A stretch of DNA of 12,491 bases, taken from an uncultured Pelagibacteraceae bacterium (GTDB taxonomy: Bacteria; Pseudomonadota; Alphaproteobacteria; Pelagibacterales; Pelagibacteraceae). Positions 1-6,891 of the stretch are shown piece by piece. Positions within the stretch are counted from its first letter, which is position 1, and every line of letters starts with the position of its first letter. The translations under genes were made by a program, and so were the position numbers. Under the pieces are notes generated by a model, which saw only the letters and a program-made list of their open reading frames with translations, was not told the origin of the DNA and did no database searches. The stretch is from positions 1 to 12,491 of the forward strand of contig CACANV010000015.1 of assembly GCA_902533955.1 (NCBI GenBank). The letters run 5' to 3'.

Positions 1-2
1 AT

Positions 3-959
3 TTATCTTAAAGGTTTATCGGTAACAATAGATTGGTCTTTAGCTCTTTCACGTAAAAAAATATATATACCACTACTTACTATTATTAGTATTCCAATAA
101 CTGTACTTAAAGTTGGGACTTCATTAAAGTATAACCATCCTATCAATGGCGACCACAATAATATTGAATATTCAAAAGGCGAAACTACTGCTGGCGATGC
201 TATGCTATAAGCTGAAAACAATAGAAGAAATGCAGCAGTAGCCGTAAAACCGGTGGCAACCATAAATAAAATACTATTTTCTATATCAACAAACCATTCT
301 CTGAATATAAATTGAGTGGCAGGGTGATCTGTTGTATTAAATTTACCATCACCAATAACAAAATAGAAAATTATACTAAAAATTATTGCGCCAATATAAA
401 AAGTAAAAGTTTGAGTATAAACACTATCTTTGTTGGAAGTTTTTTTTATGATTATCATTGATAATGAATAGCAAAATGCACATAAAATCGGCAACAAACT
501 TAAATAGTTAAAATTACTGAAATCTGGATTTAAAGTTATATAAACCCCAACAAATCCTACAGCTATGGCAGCCCATCTTCTTAGACCTATTTCTTCTTTT
601 AAAAAAAAATGAGCAAATATTGTAATTAAAAAAGGAGTAACGAAAAATAAAGCAGTAGCTGTTCCTAATGGTAATACAGTTAGTGATATATAAAACGAGC
701 TAAAGCCAAAGAAAAAAAGTATTACACGGCAAAGTGTTAAAATTGGATATTGGCTTTTAAATACAACTGGTTTTTTTGTTAAAATTAAAAATATTAAAAT
801 AAGAATAAAACTTACTACAGTTCTTATTAAGTATATTTCATAAAGCGAAACAAAATTATAGATGTGCTTCATAATCCCGTCCTGCACAGAAAAAACCATC
901 ATTGCTATTAGTATAAGGATTATTCCTTTGGGATTATTATTTTTTTTAGGCACTTGCAC
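3..959 (-). CDS. DMT-superfamily (EamA) inner-membrane transporter
   Basis: The 318-residue protein is almost entirely hydrophobic, with about ten predicted membrane helices forming two EamA-type halves (roughly residues 12-145 and 155-305). It opens with a helix carrying the Ser-x-x-Asp-x-x-x-Lys pattern usual in this family, and its length is normal. The start is GTG: the codon just before it in frame is TAG, and the first in-frame ATG (residue 20) would cut into helix 1. It begins 15 nt after the amidinotransferase gene and is the last gene visible in the minus-strand operon. EamA proteins move metabolites, often amino acids or their derivatives, across the inner membrane. Substrate and direction cannot be read from the sequence. 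Position suggests that it handles a substrate or product of the upstream enzymes, which is inference. Confidence 0.88.
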   Translation of the reverse strand: MQVPKKNNNPKGIILILIAMMVFSVQDGIMKHIYNFVSLYEIYLIRTVVSFILILIFLILTKKPVVFKSQYPILTLCRVILFFFGFSSFYISLTVLPLGTATALFFVTPFLITIFAHFFLKEEIGLRRWAAIAVGFVGVYITLNPDFSNFNYLSLLPILCAFCYSLSMIIIKKTSNKDSVYTQTFTFYIGAIIFSIIFYFVIGDGKFNTTDHPATQFIFREWFVDIENSILFMVATGFTATAAFLLLFSAYSIASPAVVSPFEYSILLWSPLIGWLYFNEVPTLSTVIGILIIVSSGIYIFLRERAKDQSIVTDKPLR

Positions 960-974
960 CTAATATCACAAACT

Positions 975-2084
975 CTATTGTTTAGGAAAATAATCTTTCA
1001 AGCTTCCTTCTCTATAAACGTCTGTTGTGCTGCAATGTAAACTTCCACCAAAACCATAAGCTTCTCTAAAATCTACAGGCAAAACTTCCATGCCTAGTTT
1101 ATCGAGTTGTTCAGCTTGATATACTTCACTTTTTTCTACACATACTGTTTTTGGATCTAAAACCAAAATATTCATTGATAACCATATTGAATAATAAGTT
1201 AGAGGAGGAGGAGAGTTATGTGCTGGTTGTGCTGCTTCAATAATTTCCCATCCATTATTCTCAAAAAGTTTTCTTTGCTCTTTAGGAAGTTTTCTTACAG
1301 GGTTATTTAATATTAGACCAGGTTTGATGGGGGTAAAAGTTGCATCTATATGAATAGGGTAAGGATCCCCTGGGAAATTTACAGTATGAATACGATGATC
1401 AGGAAAATGTCTTTTTAACCAATCTATACCTTTTAAATTTGTAGTAAAACCATGTTGGACAATTAAGTCTTTACCAAATCTTAAAATATCCGCAGCATCA
1501 AAAAGAGGCTCTTCTTCAGTTGTTACAAAATATTTTTTTTCAGCCCATTCCAATCTTTGTTCAATACTTACTTCATCAGACAAATAATTTTTATGATAAT
1601 CTTTATCCGTCAATCTTGGTTTTGGAGCTGACTCATGCTTCATACCTGGATCTTCCATAAAATATTGTTGTATCAATGGTCTATAAGCCAAATATTCAAA
1701 CCATCGGCATCTAAAGCTCATAGTTGCTTCTAACATTTCTTTTCCAACAGTAATAATTACATCTCTAGATGGCATACATCCAAACATGTGTTCTGCTTCC
1801 CAGTCTGGAGTAGCAATTTTTTCATCAAATTTTAAAGGAGTTGGTCTATCAACTCTTATACCTCTACTTTCTAATGTTTTTACAAATTTATCTAAAAGTT
1901 CATTTGCTTTATCTATAGAGTCTTGAGTTCTTCTTCCATGCTTTCCTTTCATGACTGAGTCAGGGGGAATTTTTACATCTACCGCAGGTTCAGGCGCAGG
2001 TATACAGCAATTGTCTGCTCTACCAACAATTACATGTTTTAAAGGGTCCCATTCGTTCCAACTACTAACAATAGTTTTTTTCAT
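975..2084 (-). CDS. Glycine amidinotransferase-like enzyme (AGAT/StrB family)
   Basis: This family moves the amidino group of arginine to an amine, for example glycine to guanidinoacetate, through a cysteine thiouronium intermediate. The 369 residues align along the length of AGAT-type enzymes. The catalytic positions are visible: FDAAD at 195-199 (Asp), PIHIDATF around His245, and the C-terminal GGSLHC with nucleophile Cys351. The WLSMN segment (301-305) is also typical. The product is cytoplasmic, with no signal peptide. It lies 49 nt after the GMC oxidoreductase gene and 15 nt before the EamA gene. The acceptor amine is unknown. Glycine, beta-amino acids and aminocyclitols are known acceptors in the family, and the neighbouring oxidative genes make a small amine or amino acid more likely than a cyclitol. 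The family call is firm; the substrate is not. Confidence 0.88.
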   Translation of the reverse strand: MKKTIVSSWNEWDPLKHVIVGRADNCCIPAPEPAVDVKIPPDSVMKGKHGRRTQDSIDKANELLDKFVKTLESRGIRVDRPTPLKFDEKIATPDWEAEHMFGCMPSRDVIITVGKEMLEATMSFRCRWFEYLAYRPLIQQYFMEDPGMKHESAPKPRLTDKDYHKNYLSDEVSIEQRLEWAEKKYFVTTEEEPLFDAADILRFGKDLIVQHGFTTNLKGIDWLKRHFPDHRIHTVNFPGDPYPIHIDATFTPIKPGLILNNPVRKLPKEQRKLFENNGWEIIEAAQPAHNSPPPLTYYSIWLSMNILVLDPKTVCVEKSEVYQAEQLDKLGMEVLPVDFREAYGFGGSLHCSTTDVYREGSLKDYFPKQ

Positions 2085-2108
2085 AGAGTAAAATAAATAA
2101 TTTAATTA

Positions 2109-2129
2109 ATATATATTTTCAATATATAT
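2109..2129 (-). repeat. Perfect AT-only inverted repeat in the GMC-amidinotransferase gap
   Basis: On the minus strand two 9-base arms of alternating A and T (2129-2121 and 2117-2109) are exact reverse complements around a 3-base GAA loop. The repeat fills the middle of one of the longer gaps inside the minus-strand gene run. With no G or C pairs and no immediate T run it would be a weak terminator. It may also supply a TATA-like -10 element for the amidinotransferase. Alternating AT sequence can form such repeats by chance in a genome this AT-rich. Confidence 0.3.
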
Positions 2130-2133
2130 AATT

Positions 2134-3723
2134 TTATTTTTTTAAATTTAAAATAAAATCTGCAGCTCTTTCAGCAATCATCAAAGTTGGTGCATTTAAG
2201 TTTCCACTTGTGATTTCTGGCATAACAGAGGCATCTACTATTCTAATATTTTCTAAACCATGAATTTTCAATTTTTCATCAACTACTGCCATTTCATCAA
2301 TGCCCATTTTTAAAGTGCAAGAAGGATGATATGCCGTCTCAGCTTTTGATCTAATATATTCTTCAAATAATTCATTGCTTTGCACCTTTTCTCCTGGTCC
2401 AATTTCTTTTCCTGCGTATGGCTTTAAAGAATTTTGACTAAGTATTTTTCTTGCAATATGAATACATTCAATTGTTTGTTTAAGGTCATCTTGATGCTCT
2501 AAATAATTAAATTGTATCTTAGGATAATCATAAGGGTTTGAGCTATTTAAGGTAACTTGACCTCTACTTTTAGGATGATTTGGACTTGCGTGGAGTTGAT
2601 ATCCATGTCTATCAGGATCAACCAAACCATGATCAATTACAAATGCTGGAAAAAAATGGAATTGAATATTTGGATATTCTCTTTCAGGAGAAGATTTACA
2701 GAAACCTCCCGCCTCTAAAAATGAAGAAGAACAAGGGCCAGATTTAGTTAGAAACCATTGAATTCCAACTTTTAACATATGTAGTTTATTTATATAAGAA
2801 TACAAAGTGTCCGAAGTTTTGCATTCTTGTTGAACATAAGTTTCTAAATGATCTTGCAAGTTCTTACCGACACCCTCTAAGGCATGAACGATATCAATTC
2901 CTTTTTCTTTTAAATGTTGTGCTGGACCTACACCCGAAAGCATAAGTAATTGAGGCGAATTAATCGAACCTCCACTTAATATTACTTCTTTGTTTGCGTA
3001 AATTTTTTCTACTTTATTTTTAATTTTAACTTCAATGCCAATAGCCTTTTTCTTATCAAAAATTATTCTTTCCACATAAGACTCAGTAAATACTTTTAAA
3101 TTCTTTCTTTTTTTTGCTGGATTTAAGTAATATTTGGAAACACTCGCTCTTTCTCCTTTGTGTATTGTAACATCATACATTCCAAATCCTTCTTGTTCTT
3201 TTCCATTCATGTCATTATTAATTTTGTATCCAGCTTCTCCAGCTGAATTAACAAATGCTTTAAATAATGGGTTTTTGTTTTTAGATTGATTAACAGGAAG
3301 AATACCATTTCCTCCTCTATATTCATTTTCACCTTCAGACCATGTTTCAATCTTTTTAAAATAAGGTAAAACTTTTTCATAAGACCAATCTTTCAATCCA
3401 AAAGAAGCCCATCTTTCATAATCATTTGGATTGCCTCTTACGAACACCATTCCATTATGAGCTGAACATCCGCCTATCATTTTACCTCGTGGACAAAATA
3501 ATTTTCTATTATGTAAATTAGGCTCAGGTTCAGAATAATATTTATAGTTATATTTTGGATCATGCATTGTATACAATATTGCAAGCGGCATATTAACTTT
3601 CCATATATCGCTTGGTTTACCTGCTTCAAAAATAGCCACATTGTTTTGGCTATTTTCAGTTAATCTATTTGCTAGAACGCAGCCAGCTGTGCCAGCTCCT
3701 ATAATTAAATAATCAAATTTCAT
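2134..3723 (-). CDS. GMC-family FAD-dependent alcohol dehydrogenase, choline dehydrogenase-like
   Basis: The 529-residue flavoprotein oxidises an alcohol to an aldehyde, passing electrons to FAD. The N-terminal Rossmann motif (Gly9-x-Gly11-x-x-Gly14) is followed by an acidic residue at Glu33. GMC signature 1 is RGKMIGGCSAHNG from Arg79, and signature 2 is the GGSINSPQ...SGVG stretch at 251-266. The active-site His466 (AYHPSCTLKMG) and Asn510 (SGNLNAPT) match the catalytic pair of BetA-like enzymes. Length is near that of BetA (about 550). The start codon overlaps the HD gene stop as ATGA, so the two are probably translationally coupled. It is annotated here as BetA-like, not BetA: GMC substrates drift widely, no betaine-aldehyde dehydrogenase lies alongside, and the company of two oxygenases suggests another small alcohol. 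Confidence 0.9.
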   Translation of the reverse strand: MKFDYLIIGAGTAGCVLANRLTENSQNNVAIFEAGKPSDIWKVNMPLAILYTMHDPKYNYKYYSEPEPNLHNRKLFCPRGKMIGGCSAHNGMVFVRGNPNDYERWASFGLKDWSYEKVLPYFKKIETWSEGENEYRGGNGILPVNQSKNKNPLFKAFVNSAGEAGYKINNDMNGKEQEGFGMYDVTIHKGERASVSKYYLNPAKKRKNLKVFTESYVERIIFDKKKAIGIEVKIKNKVEKIYANKEVILSGGSINSPQLLMLSGVGPAQHLKEKGIDIVHALEGVGKNLQDHLETYVQQECKTSDTLYSYINKLHMLKVGIQWFLTKSGPCSSSFLEAGGFCKSSPEREYPNIQFHFFPAFVIDHGLVDPDRHGYQLHASPNHPKSRGQVTLNSSNPYDYPKIQFNYLEHQDDLKQTIECIHIARKILSQNSLKPYAGKEIGPGEKVQSNELFEEYIRSKAETAYHPSCTLKMGIDEMAVVDEKLKIHGLENIRIVDASVMPEITSGNLNAPTLMIAERAADFILNLKK

Positions 3724-4256
3724 ATTAATTTTGATTTTAATAAAAATGTATAACTATCAATTGTTTTCATTTTCATATTAGTTTTTTTTGCTGCTTCATC
3801 GAATTTTCTAACTAAAATAGAATTTTTAAAATATTGTTTTTTTTTAAATTCCTTACTTTGATTGTCATTAAGTATACCACCTTGAAGTTTTAAACTTATT
3901 TTTGATGCTTCAGATAAAAAATTAAAATATTTTTTATTTCTAGACAAGTATCTTTTTGCAAGAACATGATATCTTATTGGTTCAACAATTTCTTTTTTAA
4001 AAAATTGTTTAAGATATTCATATCCAATATTTTCATGCTCACCATCTTTATTATTTTTTACTAAATTATCAGGATTATCGATTAAAAAATGCCCATAGTC
4101 ATGCAAAAGGCATGAGCAAATTAAGTTATCATTACATTTTGCTTTTTCTGCCAACATTGCAGATTGTATCATATGTTCTGACATTGTTAACTTTTCACCA
4201 ATGTAAAGTGATTTATTATTTTTAAAATTTGAAATAATTTTATCCAATATATGCAT
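3720..4256 (-). CDS. PhnZ-like HD-domain mixed-valence di-iron oxygenase
   Basis: The 178-residue protein resembles PhnZ (about 190 residues), which uses an Fe(II)/Fe(III) pair and O2 to cleave the C-P bond of a 1-hydroxyphosphonate, giving a carboxylate and phosphate. By recalled alignment all six metal ligands are present with matching spacing: His28, His52-Asp53, His74, His97 and Asp153, against His34, His58-Asp59, His80, His104 and Asp161 in PhnZ. The Tyr18/Glu21 pair in YIGE matches the Tyr24/Glu27 lid of PhnZ, and Lys101 (HVLAKRYL) and the LQGG element (124-127) are also kept. It starts 3 nt after the TauD-like gene and overlaps the GMC start by 4 nt. The close relative TmpB makes glycine betaine from a trimethylated hydroxyphosphonate. 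An oxygenase is more likely than a phosphohydrolase; the exact substrate is unknown. Confidence 0.82.
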   Translation of the reverse strand: MHILDKIISNFKNNKSLYIGEKLTMSEHMIQSAMLAEKAKCNDNLICSCLLHDYGHFLIDNPDNLVKNNKDGEHENIGYEYLKQFFKKEIVEPIRYHVLAKRYLSRNKKYFNFLSEASKISLKLQGGILNDNQSKEFKKKQYFKNSILVRKFDEAAKKTNMKMKTIDSYTFLLKSKLI

Positions 4257-4259
4257 AGA

Positions 4260-5099
4260 TTATTGAGGATGATCTCCTTCAATAGCTATTCTATCCATTA
4301 CTCTTTCATACCCTAAACCTTTGCCGGGATAAAAATCAGCTATAGCATAATGAATAACACTTCTATTATCCCAAATACAAACTGCATTTTCTGTCCAAGT
4401 AAATCTACAAGTTAAATCAAGTCTTGCCTGATGTTCAAAAATTTTTTTCAAAATTTTATCGCTTTCTTTTTTATTCATACCAATTATTTCTTTGGTATAT
4501 GTCCAATTAACAAAGAGAATTTTTTTTCCTGTTTCCGGATGAGTTCTAACTATTGGATGTTCATTAGAATATTCATCATAGTTTTTTTTTTTATTTCCTT
4601 CCATTTTTTTATAATTTTCTAAGAAAAACTCAGCTCCTAAAGAACTATGGATTGCTTTTTTATCAATAATTTTTTTTTTAATTTCTTCATCTAGCGTTTC
4701 CCAGGCAAGCTCCATGTTAGAAAAGCATGTATCTCCTCCAACTGGAGGGATTTTTAAAGATTTTAAAATTACAGCTTTGGTTGGTTTAAAATTATAACTT
4801 ACATCGCTATGCCAGTTCTCACCCCATTGGTTTTTCTCATCTTTGGCTTTTATAATTCTTACAATTTCAGGATATTTTTCTAAGCCCTTTACATATGCAT
4901 GAGTCTCCAAAGGCCCAAATTTTTCTGCAAGAGCAATATGTTGTTCTGCTGTTAATGACTGATCTCTAAAAAAAATAACTTTATGTTCCAATAATAAATC
5001 ATTTATTTTTTTAAAATTTTCATCAGAAGTGTCGGTTAAATTTATACCTTTAATTTCAGCTCCCAATGCACCTGATAACAAAGTTACATGTGTTTCCAT
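4260..5099 (-). CDS. TauD/TfdA-family Fe(II)/2-oxoglutarate-dependent dioxygenase
   Basis: The 279 residues (E. coli TauD has 283) carry the full facial triad: His97-x-Asp99 in NWHSDVSY and the distal His250 in WDNRSVIHYA. Arg266 and Arg270 (ERVMDR) lie where TauD has its 2-oxoglutarate-binding arginine. The family hydroxylates a carbon next to sulfonate, phosphonate, ether or amine groups using O2 and 2-oxoglutarate, in the cytoplasm. The gene starts directly after the thioesterase stop (TAA then ATG, no gap) and ends 3 nt before the PhnZ-like gene. This suggests that it prepares an alpha-hydroxylated substrate for that enzyme. Taurine itself is not indicated, since no tauABC-type transporter or sulfur genes are nearby. 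Lysine codons create A runs of 10 and 11 in the coding strand without breaking the frame. Confidence 0.88.
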   Translation of the reverse strand: METHVTLLSGALGAEIKGINLTDTSDENFKKINDLLLEHKVIFFRDQSLTAEQHIALAEKFGPLETHAYVKGLEKYPEIVRIIKAKDEKNQWGENWHSDVSYNFKPTKAVILKSLKIPPVGGDTCFSNMELAWETLDEEIKKKIIDKKAIHSSLGAEFFLENYKKMEGNKKKNYDEYSNEHPIVRTHPETGKKILFVNWTYTKEIIGMNKKESDKILKKIFEHQARLDLTCRFTWTENAVCIWDNRSVIHYAIADFYPGKGLGYERVMDRIAIEGDHPQ

Positions 5100-5567
5100 T
5101 TATTTTTTAAGTTTATTTGAAAATTGAAGGTTATCAATTTTAAATTTTGATGAATTTTCTTTAATAAACTCATCCATAATCTTTACTTTATTTTCTTCAA
5201 ACTCTGCTACCTTTCTATAATTTAAATCAATATATAATGATAAGACTTCGGTAGTTGCTGATAATATATTCTTGCTTTTTTCATACATTTCTAATTTATA
5301 ATGAATTCTTTTTTTATCATGATCTAAAAAAGAAAGATAAATCTCTACCTCTTCTCCTTCCTTTACTTCATTTTTATAAGTTGTGTGAGTTTCAACAGCC
5401 ATTGTACTTTTTTTAGTTGTTTTTGCTGATTGTTCTCCCATCTTAAATTTAGATAAAATATTTTCAGCACCTTTATCAAAAACTAAAATATAAAATGCTA
5501 AATTCATATGACCATTATAATCTGTCCAATCATTTATAATTTTTTTTGTTGTAAGCAGTAGTGACAT
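5100..5567 (-). CDS. cdhB: Hot-dog acyl-CoA thioesterase, betainyl-CoA thioesterase (CdhB)-like
   Basis: The 155-residue protein has the 4HBT/hot-dog pattern: the catalytic-loop motif DYNGHMN at 16-22, then Phe-Asp at 30-31, and the second conserved acid in VETHTTY (Glu59) followed by a beta region with DHDKKRIHY. This form is typical of the thioesterases found next to, or fused to, L-carnitine dehydrogenase, which hydrolyse betainyl-CoA to glycine betaine and CoA. The stand-alone Pseudomonas protein is of similar size. Here it sits apart from the cdhC and cdhA homologues (10658-12489) and on the other strand, directly coupled to the TauD-like gene. A GAGGAAG sequence at 5587-5581 could be its ribosome site, although the 13-nt spacing is long. 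The thioesterase family is clear; the betainyl-CoA substrate is inferred from motif resemblance and the carnitine genes. Confidence 0.72.
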   Translation of the reverse strand: MSLLLTTKKIINDWTDYNGHMNLAFYILVFDKGAENILSKFKMGEQSAKTTKKSTMAVETHTTYKNEVKEGEEVEIYLSFLDHDKKRIHYKLEMYEKSKNILSATTEVLSLYIDLNYRKVAEFEENKVKIMDEFIKENSSKFKIDNLQFSNKLKK

Positions 5568-5635
5568 TATTGATTTAAAACTTCCTCTTGCAGTATATCA
5601 ATTATCACAATATCGAGATCTTTTTTATTTTCCAT
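5567..5635 (-). CDS. Possible 22-codon mini-gene between the alcohol dehydrogenase and thioesterase genes
   Basis: An ATG at 5635, 8 nt after the dehydrogenase stop, opens a 22-codon frame beginning MENKKDLDIV and ending at a TAA that shares its last A with the thioesterase ATG (TAATG). The peptide is acidic with a hydrophobic centre (IVIIDIL) and could form one amphipathic helix. It lies in another frame from the thioesterase, so it is not an N-terminal extension of it. Its close fit between two genes and the stop-start overlap look like a coupled mini-gene or leader. A chance frame is the main alternative, and no recognisable ribosome site precedes it. No function is assigned. Confidence 0.25.
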   Translation of the reverse strand: MENKKDLDIVIIDILQEEVLNQ

Positions 5636-5643
5636 AATTTATT

Positions 5644-6816
5644 TTACCAAGCAGACTCATATATGTTAAGAGCATCTTTTTCTGTTAACTCTCTTGGATT
5701 ATTTACTAATAAACGTTTTTGCTTCATTGCATCTTTGGCCATTTTTTTACATGCTTCCTTTGGAATATTTACCTCCCTTAATTTTTGGGGAAGGCCGAGT
5801 TTTTTTGATAAATTTTCCATTCTATCTATAAATTCTGCACATACAGATTGGTTACCTTGGTTAATATTAATATCTGGAAAAACAAATGGAGCTAGCTCAG
5901 CATAATCTTTCGTAGCTTTATTATCGGCACTATTAAATTTCAAAACATAAGGAAGAACTAACGAATTTGAAAGTCCATGCGAAACATGAAAAGTCCCACC
6001 AATAGGATAAGCAAGAGCATGTACAGCTGCAACAGGAGAATTTGCAAAAGATTTTCCTGCCAACATTGCTCCAATTAACATATTTCCTCTTGCCTCTATA
6101 TTGGATCCATCAAACACTGCTTTTTCAATTGATCCACCTAAAAGTTTTAATGCTTCAACAGATAACATTTTTGAAATTGGATTATTATTTTTATTTGCTG
6201 AAGCATAACCTTCTATCGCATGTACCATTGCGTCAATTCCAGTTGCTGCCGTTGTATGGGCTGGAAGATCCAAAGTTAAATCTGGATCTAAAATTGCAAT
6301 ATCTGGTAAAATTATTGGAGAAGAAACTCCTTTTTTTTCTTCCTCACCAACAGTGATTATAGATATTGGTGTCACTTCTGAGCCAGTACCTGCTGTTGTT
6401 GGAAATAAAACCAATGGTAATCTTGGGCCTTTAGCATTTGAAACTCCCCATGCTTCTTCAATATTTTCATTTGATCCTAAAATTAAAGATGTCAATTTCG
6501 CTACATCCATTGATGAACCTCCTCCAAATCCTATAATTCCTGTGGCATTCATTTTTTTTCCAATTTCTATTGATTTCAAAAGAGTTTTTAGAGATGGATC
6601 TGACTCAACGTCTTCAAATATTTCTACTCTAGACGAAAATTTCTTTAATTGATTTAGAGTTGGCTCAGTAAGCTTTAATGACATTAAATCTTTATCAGTA
6701 ATAAATAAAATATTTGAGCCTAAAATTTTAGAAATTTCTTCTAAACAACTTATCGACGTACCGCTACCAAATCTAATTCCAGATGTGGTATTAAATGTAA
6801 AATTATTTAAACTCAT
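5644..6816 (-). CDS. Iron-containing (group III) alcohol dehydrogenase
   Basis: The 390-residue cytoplasmic NAD(P)-dependent oxidoreductase has the usual length and layout of this family. The nucleotide-binding GFGGGSSMD motif is at 97-104, followed by PTTAGTGSEVT at 139-149. The four metal ligands are in place: Asp195 and His199 (GIDAMVHAIE), His266 (AVHALAYPIGG) and His280 (HVSHG), spaced as in FucO (Asp196, His200, His263, His277). It would interconvert an alcohol or hydroxy compound with its aldehyde or ketone. Substrates in this family include lactaldehyde, propanediol, maleylacetate-type and 4-hydroxybutyrate compounds, and none can be chosen here. It lies 75 nt downstream of the aldolase gene, a gap long enough for its own promoter. 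No clear ribosome site precedes the ATG. Confidence 0.9.
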   Translation of the reverse strand: MSLNNFTFNTTSGIRFGSGTSISCLEEISKILGSNILFITDKDLMSLKLTEPTLNQLKKFSSRVEIFEDVESDPSLKTLLKSIEIGKKMNATGIIGFGGGSSMDVAKLTSLILGSNENIEEAWGVSNAKGPRLPLVLFPTTAGTGSEVTPISIITVGEEEKKGVSSPIILPDIAILDPDLTLDLPAHTTAATGIDAMVHAIEGYASANKNNNPISKMLSVEALKLLGGSIEKAVFDGSNIEARGNMLIGAMLAGKSFANSPVAAVHALAYPIGGTFHVSHGLSNSLVLPYVLKFNSADNKATKDYAELAPFVFPDININQGNQSVCAEFIDRMENLSKKLGLPQKLREVNIPKEACKKMAKDAMKQKRLLVNNPRELTEKDALNIYESAW

Positions 6817-6891
6817 ATTTATTTATAGAAAGTAAACATATATGATAATTTACCTTATTTAAAAATAATTATTAATTTTTTCATAAATAAT
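6817..6891 (-). promoter_or_regulatory. 75-nt AT-rich gap upstream of the alcohol dehydrogenase; possible secondary promoter
   Basis: This is, with 10583-10657, one of the two longest non-coding stretches in the window. It is nearly pure A/T with several TATA-like hexamers on the minus strand (for example TATCAT and TATATG near 6848-6837), any of which could act as a -10 box. There is no convincing -35 partner and no stable hairpin. It is listed because the gap is long for this genome and would allow transcription of the downstream genes apart from the aldolase gene. Confidence 0.2.

Noticed and set aside
2134..3723. Naming the GMC gene betA (choline dehydrogenase)
   Set aside because: Motifs are BetA-like, but no betB, betI or choline transporter gene is adjacent and GMC enzymes with the same motifs have many substrates.
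3720..4256. HD-domain phosphohydrolase or nucleotidase
   Set aside because: The additional ligands (His28, Asp153) and the Tyr18/Glu21 pair match the di-iron oxygenase PhnZ and are not needed by ordinary HD phosphohydrolases.
4260..5099. Naming the TauD-like gene tauD (taurine dioxygenase)
   Set aside because: The catalytic residues define the family only. No taurine transporter or sulfur-assimilation genes accompany it, and its partner is a PhnZ-like oxygenase.
5588..6652. Open frames on the plus strand opposite the alcohol dehydrogenase gene (5588-5905, 6042-6356, 6353-6652)
   Set aside because: They lie antisense to a gene with complete family motifs, have no recognisable domains, and are compositionally biased as expected for reverse-frame reading.
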